Part shown: in pieces, positions 1-6,150 of the stretch
Layout of the letters: the number at the start of each line of letters is the position of its first letter
Position numbering within the stretch: the first letter of the stretch is position 1
Source: Wolbachia endosymbiont of Cylisticus convexus
GTDB taxonomy: Bacteria > Pseudomonadota > Alphaproteobacteria > Rickettsiales > Anaplasmataceae
NCBI RefSeq assembly: GCF_003344345.1
Contig: NZ_QPIP01000028.1
Location: forward strand, 1-18,239
Direction: 5' to 3'
DNA: 18,239 nt
Notes under the pieces: model-generated
Seen by the model: the letters and a program-made list of their open reading frames with translations, nothing else
Databases searched by the model: none
What the model was told of the DNA's origin: nothing
Translations under genes and position numbers: made by a program

Positions 1-367
1 TGCTTCAAGTAAAGAAATTGCTGAGAATTATCTGCTTGAGCTGGAAGGAAAATGGGGAGAAAAGTATCCTTTAGTTATAAAATCCTGGCAGAACAATTGG
101 GAAAACTTATCCAGTTATTTTAAGTATTCTGGGCCAGTTAGGAAGCTGATTTACACCACTAATCCAATTGAGGGGTTGCATAGACAAATCAGGAAATTTA
201 CTAAAACTAAGGGTTCATTTACTAGTACAAATGCCTTGTACAAACAGGTATATTGTGCTATAAAAAAGGTAGAGCAAAAGTGGATTATGGCTCTCCCTAA
301 TTGGGCTTTAACTATGTCTCAACTTGATATTTTCTTTCCAGATAGGTTGAAAATTGAGTTGAACTAA
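1..367 (+). CDS. IS256-family (mutator-type) transposase, C-terminal part
   Basis: An open frame enters from the window edge in phase with base 2 and runs to a TAA ending at 367, giving about 121 residues. It carries the signature YTTNPIEGLHRQIRKFTKTKG (in two parts: YTTNPIEGLHRQ then IRKFTKTKG), the conserved C-terminal block of IS256 / mutator-type DDE transposases. The Glu in NPIEG is the expected third catalytic acid. The end (FFPDRLKIELN) is a normal C-terminus for the family, so this end of the gene looks complete. The N-terminal two thirds lie outside the window, so it cannot be said whether the copy is functional. The A/T-rich run TGACACACTTTTTTGAAC just after the stop is likely the terminal inverted repeat of the element. 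Confidence 0.88.
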   Translation, partial: ASSKEIAENYLLELEGKWGEKYPLVIKSWQNNWENLSSYFKYSGPVRKLIYTTNPIEGLHRQIRKFTKTKGSFTSTNALYKQVYCAIKKVEQKWIMALPNWALTMSQLDIFFPDRLKIELN

Positions 368-375
368 AAATGCGG

Positions 376-392
376 CTTGACACACTTTTTTG
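376..392. repeat. Probable right terminal repeat of the IS256-family element
   Basis: The sequence CTTGACACACTTTTTTG follows the transposase stop by about 10 bp and precedes a frame that has no upstream start of its own. Its position suggests it is the right end of the insertion sequence. The matching left end is outside the window, so the exact boundary and any target duplication cannot be confirmed. Confidence 0.4.
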
Positions 393-578
393 AACATTCC
401 CAATCCGAATTACGAATTGCTGTCAGATTCAAGTCATTTCAACTTAGAAACGCAAGATAACATTGAGTTATCAGACCAACATCATGAATACAATCTCTAT
501 CTAGAGAATGGTTTTGCGACAATGTTTGATTGCACAAGCGATCATGTTTATCACGATCATAACTCGACCTACATCTAA
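390..578 (+). pseudogene. 3' remnant of a gene cut by the IS256-family element
   Basis: About 62 codons are open from immediately after the presumed IS end to a TAA at 578. There is no ATG start and no ribosome site; the only possible start is a TTG inside the IS end. The product (NIPNPNYELLSD... to ...DHVYHDHNSTYI) is hydrophilic and rich in Asp, His, Asn and Tyr. I do not recognise the family. A strong terminator follows 10 bp later, which is what the 3' end of a real transcription unit would look like. The most economical reading is that an unidentified gene was truncated by the insertion and only its tail remains. It may instead be a chance frame. Confidence 0.45.
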
Positions 579-588
579 TACATACAAG

Positions 589-608
589 GAGGGCACTGCC
601 CTCTTTTT
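589..608 (+). terminator. Rho-independent terminator
   Basis: A perfect 6-bp stem GAGGGC / GCCCTC with a 3-base loop (ACT) is followed at once by five T. It sits 10 bp after the stop of the truncated frame and before the repeat-filled intergenic region. Confidence 0.75.
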
Positions 609-610
609 GT

Positions 611-660
611 TATTCCAATGCCCAGACACACAACTGTATGAACATTGTGATTTGAGCTAG
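611..660. repeat. Fragment of the interspersed palindromic repeat
   Basis: The text ATTCCAATGCCCAGACACAC followed by AACTGTATGAACATTGTGA is a diverged copy of the half-element also seen near 815-855 (GTGTCCAGACACACAACTG, then TACGAAGATTG) and near 2710-2755. It marks the start of a ~400 bp stretch of such repeats that separates the terminator from the next gene. Confidence 0.5.
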
Positions 661-683
661 CTAGATCCGAGTAGCCCCTTCGG

Positions 684-793
684 TGTCATTCCAGTGCCCA
701 GACACTGGCATCCAGTTAAATTTGCTAGTATAAAAGTAATCAACATTTCTTATGATGGAAAAATGGATTCCAGTGTCAAGCACTGGAATGACA
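684..793. repeat. Inverted-repeat (hairpin) element 1
   Basis: The left arm (684-714, TGTCATTCCAGTGCCCAGAC...) and right arm (764-793, ending CACTGGAATGACA) are near-perfect reverse complements about 30 bp long, separated by about 50 bp of AT-rich DNA. Each arm also contains its own smaller palindrome, CCAGTG(N5)CACTGG or a close variant. The boxes GAGTAGCCCCTTCGGTGTCA upstream and GAGTAGCCCCTTCAGTGTCA just after it are direct repeats, so further diverged copies abut the element to about 860. This organisation resembles a MITE-like or extragenic palindromic element. No coding function is likely. Confidence 0.75.
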
Positions 794-879
794 GATCTGA
801 GTAGCCCCTTCAGTGTCATTACGGTGTCCAGACACACAACTGTACGAAGATTGAGATGTATTTGTCTCCAGAAAAAAGA

Positions 880-1016
880 TGTCATCCCAGTGCTTGACAC
901 TGGGATCCAGGAATTCTGATCATACATCAAGCTGGTGAGTACAGAAGTTATATAAAAATACAACGTTTTGATGATTATGAAAAAGCTGGATTCCAGTGTC
1001 ACGCACTGGAATGACA
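880..1016. repeat. Inverted-repeat (hairpin) element 2
   Basis: The left arm (880-910, TGTCATCCCAGTGCTTGACA...) and right arm (986-1016, ending CGCACTGGAATGACA) are 31-bp reverse complements with three mismatches. The ~75 bp between the arms is not conserved with element 1. It belongs to the same family as the elements at 684-793 and 2764-2885. Confidence 0.75.
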
Positions 1017-1178
1017 CCAAAGGGGCTACTAGGATGACATCGTCTGCTATATACTCAGATCACAAGAGAAGAATTCTAAAGCAAAAGACCTTAAGTAAAT
1101 CTCATGCAAAATCTAGTATTTACGGAAATTATATTATTTTCATGCACATTATGGTTTTTATAATCAACGGAGAGTGAT

Positions 1179-2669
1179 ATGGTGGCTAGTTTAAAATTTG
1201 AAAGTGTTGCAGGAACAACAACAGCAGCACTGGATCAAGTCAAAATTATAACTTTAGAAGATGGTACGGGTAATAAATATACCTTGGATACTACCACGGA
1301 TAATCTTAAAGTGGCATATACACCAAATGGTGGTCAGGCAAAAGAGTACACAGTAGATGGTTTAGCAGCAGCTTTAGGAAAATTACTTACTATAGGTGGT
1401 ACAGCTGGTAAGTCAGTTCTTGCAGAAGAAGTAGCAAAAAAGCCTGTTGTTGACGCTCTAATACCAGAATTAGCAAAAGATGATGGTACTACTGGTATCT
1501 ATACCAAAAAAGGTGTGGATGATGAGTTGGCAAAAAAAGCTGATACAAGTGCTCTAGATAACAAAGCTAATACTGTGGATGTTTACACTAAAACTGATAC
1601 AGATACTGCATTTGCTAAAGTCGATGGTGCAAATTTAGATGATGCTAAAGTTACTGCTATTTTAGAAAAGCTTACAGACAAAGTTGTGAAAACTACAGAA
1701 CTTCCAGCAAAAGCTGCAGCAAAACCTGTTGTGGATGCTTTAATACCAGAATTAGCAAAAGATGATGGTACTACTGGTATATATACTAAAAAAGGTGTGG
1801 ATGATGAGTTGGCAAAAAAAGCTAATATAAGTGTTATACCAGCAGCACCAGATTTATCTAACTATCTTGAAATTTCCAAACTTGCAGAAGAAGTAGCAAA
1901 AAAGCCTGTTGTTGAAGCTATATTCGATGCTCAAGATGGTAAAAAATCAATTTTAGTAAATAAACTTGGGGAAGCTTTGGACAGGGTTCGAGATAATGCT
2001 GACGATAAAGTATATGGTGCTGCCGGTCAGGAGAAAATAGCAAAAGATTTCTTAGGCGAAAAAGGATTAAAACCGGTGCCTTCAGAAGTAGCTAGTGAAC
2101 TAATTGCTAAAAATAAACAAGATTTGGCAGACGAAGTCGCAAATAATCCTGATTTACAAGAAGCTGTAGCAAAGAATGCTGATTTACAAGAAGCTGTAGC
2201 AGCTATTCCAGCTTTACAAACGGCTGTAGCAGAAAACGTTGACTTACAAGAAGCTGTAGCAGAGAATGTTGATTTACAAGAAGCTGTAGCAGAGAATGTT
2301 GGTTTACAAGAAGCTGTAGCAGAGAATGTTGATTTACAAGAAGCTGTAGCAATGAATGCTGACTTACGAACAGCTGTAGCAGCTGATGCTGGTTTACGAA
2401 CAGCTGTAGCAGCTGATGCTGGTTTACGAACAGCTGTAGCAGATGATGCTGGCTTACAAGCGGTTTTAGCAAATCCAAATTCTATAGCAGCTATTCCAGC
2501 TTTACAAACAGCTGTAGCAGCTGATGCTGGCTTACGAACAGCTGTAGCAAATAATACTGATTTACAAACAGCTGTAGCACAGAATGAGGACTTACAAACA
2601 GCTGTAATGTCACAGCCATCCTTCGAGATTCCAATAGATCCAAGTGCACCACTTTCTTGGGATTGGTAA
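1179..2669 (+). CDS. Repeat-rich protein with phage tail-fibre-like segments
   Basis: 496 residues; ATG at 1179 with GGAGAG five bases upstream. There is no signal peptide or membrane segment. Residues 1-80 are a Gly/Thr-rich head. Residues ~82-121 (EEVAKKPVVDALIPELAKDD, then GTTGIYTKKGVDDELAKKA) recur almost unchanged at ~179-215 and partly at ~235-262. Between them ADTSALDNKANTVDVYTKTD resembles the IYTK...ELAKKADTSAL...KAN motif of many phage tail-fibre proteins. Residues 321-476 are fifteen copies of a 10-residue unit, consensus A-x-N-x-D-L-Q-E-A-V, broken once by ANPNSI. The end (PSFEIPIDPSAPLSWDW) is unique and aromatic. The gene stands alone, flanked by hairpin elements and without a recognisable promoter or terminator. 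It may be a former phage fibre or a repeat protein used as a surface or host-directed factor; neither is proven. Confidence 0.8.
   Translation: MVASLKFESVAGTTTAALDQVKIITLEDGTGNKYTLDTTTDNLKVAYTPNGGQAKEYTVDGLAAALGKLLTIGGTAGKSVLAEEVAKKPVVDALIPELAKDDGTTGIYTKKGVDDELAKKADTSALDNKANTVDVYTKTDTDTAFAKVDGANLDDAKVTAILEKLTDKVVKTTELPAKAAAKPVVDALIPELAKDDGTTGIYTKKGVDDELAKKANISVIPAAPDLSNYLEISKLAEEVAKKPVVEAIFDAQDGKKSILVNKLGEALDRVRDNADDKVYGAAGQEKIAKDFLGEKGLKPVPSEVASELIAKNKQDLADEVANNPDLQEAVAKNADLQEAVAAIPALQTAVAENVDLQEAVAENVDLQEAVAENVGLQEAVAENVDLQEAVAMNADLRTAVAADAGLRTAVAADAGLRTAVADDAGLQAVLANPNSIAAIPALQTAVAADAGLRTAVANNTDLQTAVAQNEDLQTAVMSQPSFEIPIDPSAPLSWDW
2139..2606 (+). repeat. 30-bp in-frame tandem repeats in the 496-residue gene
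   Basis: Eleven contiguous 30-bp units (2139-2468), an 18-bp spacer and four more units (2487-2606). Neighbouring copies such as GATTTACAAGAAGCTGTAGC with AGAGAATGTT are identical or differ at one or two bases, so the array has been homogenised or recently expanded. All length changes in whole units would keep the reading frame. Confidence 0.9.
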
Positions 2670-2705
2670 TGTAAGTGCCAGTAGATGATATCTCGCTATG
2701 TCATT

Positions 2706-2760
2706 CACTGTTGTCATTCCAGCATGTGATACACAGCTGTACGAACATTATTCTGTAGGA
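2706..2760. repeat. Half copy of the interspersed palindromic repeat
   Basis: GTTGTCATTCCAGCATGTGA then ATACACAGCTGTACGAACATT matches, with divergence, the half-element seen at 611-660 and 813-855. It lies directly before hairpin element 3. Confidence 0.45.
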
Positions 2761-2763
2761 AGA

Positions 2764-2885
2764 TGTCATGCCAGTGCCCAGACACTGGCATCCATTTTTC
2801 CATCATCATCAGAAACGTTATATTTTAACATTACTTTTATACTCGCAAATTTAACTGGATCCCAGTGTCACGCACTGGGATGACA
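2764..2885. repeat. Inverted-repeat (hairpin) element 3
   Basis: The left arm (2764-2794, TGTCATGCCAGTGCCCAGAC...) and right arm (2856-2885, ending CGCACTGGGATGACA) are near-complementary over about 30 bp with ~60 bp between them. It is the same family as elements 1 and 2 and lies on the other side of the 496-residue gene. Together with 2706-2760 it fills most of the 309-bp gap between that gene and rlmB. Confidence 0.75.
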
Positions 2886-2903
2886 TCTTCCAGCTGTGCA
2901 TGT

Positions 2904-2935
2904 GAATCTAGAATGAAATTCTTCTTTCTAGATTC
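2904..2935. other. Hairpin between convergent genes
   Basis: GAATCTAGAA (2904-2913) and TTCTAGATTC (2926-2935) form a perfect 10-bp stem with a 12-base loop. It lies downstream of rlmB (minus) and of the repeat-protein gene (plus). Neither strand has an immediate T run, although TTTTTT occurs on the plus strand at about 2965. It may act as a weak terminator or protect 3' ends. Confidence 0.45.
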
Positions 2936-2978
2936 TAACGATCTTGATAAAAGGCAAGAAGTCTATTTTTTATTGCAA

Positions 2979-3746
2979 CTAATTTGCAGTGATTTTTGCT
3001 TTAATGTGGATGGAATATAGTCCTATTGCTGCTGCGTTTGAAACATTTAGACTGTTAATTACGTTTGACATTGGGATTTTTAAAAGATAATCACAACTCT
3101 CTTTAACTAGTCTTCGCATTCCTTTCTCTTCAGAACCAAAAATAATTACTCTTTTTTTCCCAAAGTTCTTTATTTCATCTATATTTTCCTTAGCATTGCA
3201 ATCAAACCCATAACACCAGTAGCCTATCTTTTTGAGAGACTCCATAGTTTTTACTATGTTTGTAACGTATATTAGAGGGACAATATCTAGTGCTCCACTT
3301 GCTGCTTTTGCAATAGATGCATTTTCGCTCGGTGAATGGTGATGTGGTAAAACCAGTGCATCAATGTTGAAACAAGCTGAGGTTCTTAAAATCGACCCTA
3401 TATTGTGTGTATCAGTAATTTGATCTAAAATGACTATAGTAGAGCTGTCACCTGAGCTTTCAGCCACTTCTTCGATATTTAAGCTGTGAAAAATAGGAGC
3501 AACTTTTAAAGCAATTCCTTGATGATTGACACCCTTGGGTAAAATATCATTGAATATTTTGTTCTCTACTAGCTGAGCTTTAATGCCCTTACTATCTGCA
3601 CATTGTCTAATTTCTTTCTCACATTCTCTATAGAAATTTTCTGTTACTAACAATTCTATACACCGCCTATTTTTGTTTCTTAATGCTGACATGCAAGTGT
3701 GCTTTCCGTATAGCCAACAGTTCTCATTAGCTTTTGATGGTTTCAT
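2979..3746 (-). CDS. rlmB: 23S rRNA (guanosine-2'-O-)-methyltransferase RlmB (TrmH/SpoU family)
   Basis: 255 residues, the normal size for RlmB. The family methylates the 2'-OH of G2251 (E. coli numbering) in the peptidyl-transferase loop of 23S rRNA, using S-adenosylmethionine. Residues ~10-85 are the L30e-like substrate-binding domain, beginning NCWLYGKHTCMSALRNKNRR. The SPOUT knot follows with all three motifs: LDQITDTHNIGSILRT (108-123; Asn115 and Arg121 are the expected catalytic positions), IIFGSEEKGMRRLV (201-214) and IPMSNVINSLNVSNAAAIGL (224-243). The N-terminal domain separates it from the shorter TrmL/TrmJ-like members, but assignment within the TrmH group 3 family (for example a tRNA or mitochondrial MRM1-like role) is by similarity. 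The ATG has no strong ribosome site. It diverges from the Smr gene across a shared promoter region. Confidence 0.9.
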   Translation of the reverse strand: MKPSKANENCWLYGKHTCMSALRNKNRRCIELLVTENFYRECEKEIRQCADSKGIKAQLVENKIFNDILPKGVNHQGIALKVAPIFHSLNIEEVAESSGDSSTIVILDQITDTHNIGSILRTSACFNIDALVLPHHHSPSENASIAKAASGALDIVPLIYVTNIVKTMESLKKIGYWCYGFDCNAKENIDEIKNFGKKRVIIFGSEEKGMRRLVKESCDYLLKIPMSNVINSLNVSNAAAIGLYSIHIKAKITAN

Positions 3747-3784
3747 CTTATTATTGAAAATCTGATTTTTATAGAATAAGCAAT

Positions 3785-3813
3785 ATTTTACTGTGTTTAT
3801 ATATTGTTGTAAA
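3785..3813 (-). promoter_or_regulatory. Predicted promoter for rlmB
   Basis: On the minus strand TTTACA (3813-3808), a 17-bp spacer and TAAAAT (3790-3785) match the sigma70 consensus at 5/6 positions each. Transcription would start near 3778, leaving a leader of about 30 bases before the ATG at 3746. Its -35 box overlaps the -10 box of the plus-strand promoter at 3787-3815. Confidence 0.55.
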
Positions 3814-3815
3814 AT
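3787..3815 (+). promoter_or_regulatory. Predicted promoter for the Smr-domain gene
   Basis: TTTACT (3787-3792), a 17-bp spacer and TAAAAT (3810-3815) match sigma70 boxes at 4/6 and 5/6. Transcription would start near 3822, about 17 bases before the ATG at 3839. The boxes interlock with those of the rlmB promoter on the other strand. Confidence 0.5.
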
Positions 3816-3838
3816 TATGTGATTTAATTAATGCATTT

Positions 3839-4330
3839 ATGTCGGATGACGAGTTAGATTGGCAAAAAAATGTTAAGCCAATAGAATGTGGAAAAGTTAC
3901 TTTAAAAGCTGATCACAAAGTAAATATCAAATCTATGATTGATAAAGATACCTCCAGCTTACAAGAAAATTTTCTTAATACCGATAATGGTGATTCATCA
4001 TTTTGTCTTGACTACAATACAAAATTAAAGATCGATAGGGGCAAATATTTTATAAGCAATAAACTCGATTTGCATGGCTATAGTATAGATAATGCTTATT
4101 GTAAATTGATAGATTTTATTTTCAAAAATTATCAAGCAGGGAATAGGTGCTTATTGATAATTACGGGGTACGGTAACAGCACAGATAAAGCAGACACTAT
4201 AAAAAACAGCTTAAATAGGTGGTTGAATGATACAAAAGTTCGGCATATGATCTTATACTACCAGCAAGCCACAAAGAAACATGGTAGTAAAGGAGCTTTT
4301 TATGTCTTATTAAGAAGAAATAAAAGTTGA
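3839..4330 (+). CDS. Smr-domain protein
   Basis: 163 residues. The N-terminal ~70 residues are polar and poorly conserved but include DELDWQKNVKPIE, a short motif usual ahead of the Smr domain in alphaproteobacterial members. The Smr (MutS2 C-terminal-like) domain fills ~74-163, with the LDLHG motif (76-80), ITGYGN (108-113, the expected TGxG-type loop) and the closing HGSKGAFYVLLRR (148-160). Smr domains bind nucleic acids and several have nicking or RNA endonuclease activity; the substrate of stand-alone bacterial copies is generally not settled. No Shine-Dalgarno sequence is visible, and the next in-frame ATG is at residue 33. The gene ends only two bases from the end of convergent uvrC, with no terminator between, so the two transcripts probably overlap. 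Confidence 0.88.
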   Translation: MSDDELDWQKNVKPIECGKVTLKADHKVNIKSMIDKDTSSLQENFLNTDNGDSSFCLDYNTKLKIDRGKYFISNKLDLHGYSIDNAYCKLIDFIFKNYQAGNRCLLIITGYGNSTDKADTIKNSLNRWLNDTKVRHMILYYQQATKKHGSKGAFYVLLRRNKS

Positions 4331-4332
4331 TT

Positions 4333-6150
4333 TTAGAGTATCTCTTTAGAAGCACCTTTCTTATAGTTCACGTGTTTAAGAATGATTTCTGCTAAACCTT
4401 TACTAATTCCAGGTACGTTTTGAATTTCAGCTAAAGAAGCTTTGCTTATGTTTTCTACCGAACCAAAATGAGACATGAGTGCCTTCTTTCTTTTATTGCC
4501 AACGCCGGATATTTTGCTTAATTGTGAAGTAAAAAACTGTTTATCGCGTTTTTTTCTATGCGAAGTTATTGCAAAGCGGTGGGCCTCATTACGCAGCAAT
4601 TGTAAATAAAGCATGACCTTGCTGTCACTTGCTAGAGTAAATTCTTCTCTGCCCGGCACATAAAATCTCTCATTTCCTGCATTACGATCATGACCCTTTG
4701 CCATACAAGCAAAAGGAACTTTTATATTCAATATTTCCAACACATTCTGCACTATGGAAACATGTCCTGGACCGCCATCAATCAATAAAAAATCAGGGAT
4801 TATATCTTTTATATTACCAGAGAAACGTCTAGTCAGCACTTCTCTCATCATTTTATAGTCATCACCTGAAATTTCTTCTTTTATAGTAAATTTTTTGTAT
4901 TCACTTTTTAAAAAACCCTCCTGCCCTGCAACAACCATCACACCAATCTGTTGATTTCCAGATATATGGCTATTGTCATAAACTTCGACACGCTTTGGAA
5001 TATTTGGTAACACAAAGATTTTGCTAAGCTCTTCGAGCTTTTCTAGGTTATTTCTATAATCAGTAAACTTCTGCTCTAAGCTGTGTTGAGAATTATTGTA
5101 AATAAAATTCAACAAATCACGCTCTTTTTTATTCTTCGCATGCAGAATCTTTACTGGCTTTTGAGCAACTTTATATAGTGCTTGTTCTATAATTTCCTTG
5201 TCCACAATAGAATCTGGAACGTAAATTTGCGCTGGTGGTGTGTTAATTGGATTATATAAATTGACCAAAAAGGTGGATAAAATTTCATCATTTGGATGAT
5301 CACTACAATTCTCAACAAAGTAAGCATAATTGCCTTTATCTCTGAACGATAATACACCAATGCATGCTAGGTCTGCCTCACGTACGATGCTGAGGAAATC
5401 TGCATCTTCTTCAAAAGAAAAATCCATTGGCTGCATTTGAATTTGCTGAAGAAATCTCAATCGATCTCTATAGACAGCAGCAAGCTCATAGTTCATTTCA
5501 CTACTACACTTTTCCATTGTAGAAAATAACTGTTTTTGCACCTCCTTATCTCTTCCAAGTAACGTATTTTGTGCTTGTTTTACTGATTGGCAGTAATCAT
5601 CTTTTGTGATTTTATCTACGCATGGTGCTGAACAACGCTTAACTTGATACTCAAGACATGGTCTTTTTGTTGAAGAAAAATATTGATCTGAACATACTCT
5701 TAAGAGAAAAGCTCTTTGCAATGATAATATAGTGTTCTTAACAGCAGCAGCAGATGGAAAAGGGCCATAGTAATGAAACTCATTCTTCTTAAATTTACCT
5801 CTATATTTCGCTATTCTTGGATAATCATGCTTAGAAATTGTTATATAAGGATAAGATTTTCCATCCCTAAGCAAAATATTATAAGATGGCTTTAACGATT
5901 TTATTAACTGTGCTTCAAGAAGCAATGCTTCGATTTCATTCTCAGTGATGAATATTTCAACCTTAATAACCTGTGAGATCATTACTCTAATTCGTTCAGA
6001 AAGGTTTTCAAATTGAAGGTAGTCGGATAACCTCGACTTCAAGTTTTTTGCTTTACCAATGTATAAAATCTTATTCTTATCTCCAACCATCTTGTACACG
6101 CCACAGGACTGTGGGGATGATTTAATTTGTTCCTTATATTGCCTGAGCAT
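4333..6150 (-). CDS. uvrC: UvrABC excinuclease subunit C
   Basis: 605 residues, full length for UvrC, the subunit that makes both incisions in nucleotide excision repair. In order: the GIY-YIG nuclease domain (~15-93: GVYKM, LYIGKAKNLKSRL, NEIEALLLEA with the metal-binding Glu), four cysteines (C153, C165, C173, C177) spaced as in the UvrC cysteine cluster, the UVR motif that contacts UvrB (~203-238, MNYELAAVYRDRLRFL), the RNase H-like nuclease domain (EVYDNSHISG ~389-398 and LLIDGGPGH ~455-463 supply the catalytic acids) and two helix-hairpin-helix motifs at the end (ISGVGNKRKKALMSHFGS and VPGISKGLAEII). All key residues appear intact. The ATG overlaps the last 17 bp of glyS, which suggests translational coupling; the nearest AGG is too far upstream to be a good ribosome site. 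Confidence 0.97.
   Translation of the reverse strand: MLRQYKEQIKSSPQSCGVYKMVGDKNKILYIGKAKNLKSRLSDYLQFENLSERIRVMISQVIKVEIFITENEIEALLLEAQLIKSLKPSYNILLRDGKSYPYITISKHDYPRIAKYRGKFKKNEFHYYGPFPSAAAVKNTILSLQRAFLLRVCSDQYFSSTKRPCLEYQVKRCSAPCVDKITKDDYCQSVKQAQNTLLGRDKEVQKQLFSTMEKCSSEMNYELAAVYRDRLRFLQQIQMQPMDFSFEEDADFLSIVREADLACIGVLSFRDKGNYAYFVENCSDHPNDEILSTFLVNLYNPINTPPAQIYVPDSIVDKEIIEQALYKVAQKPVKILHAKNKKERDLLNFIYNNSQHSLEQKFTDYRNNLEKLEELSKIFVLPNIPKRVEVYDNSHISGNQQIGVMVVAGQEGFLKSEYKKFTIKEEISGDDYKMMREVLTRRFSGNIKDIIPDFLLIDGGPGHVSIVQNVLEILNIKVPFACMAKGHDRNAGNERFYVPGREEFTLASDSKVMLYLQLLRNEAHRFAITSHRKKRDKQFFTSQLSKISGVGNKRKKALMSHFGSVENISKASLAEIQNVPGISKGLAEIILKHVNYKKGASKEIL

Noticed and set aside
1105..1164. Promoter for the 496-residue gene, using TATAAT at 1159-1164
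   Set aside because: It would start transcription inside the ribosome site and has no -35 box at 16-18 bp; the real promoter is not visible.
661..1177. Frames of 119 codons (minus) and 69 codons (plus)
   Set aside because: Both consist of translated palindromic repeats (CCAGTG family); no ribosome site and low-complexity product.
2203..2478. 91-codon minus-strand frame, Leu/Gln-rich
   Set aside because: Mirror image of the 30-bp repeats of the plus-strand gene; an open antisense frame is expected from the repeat unit.
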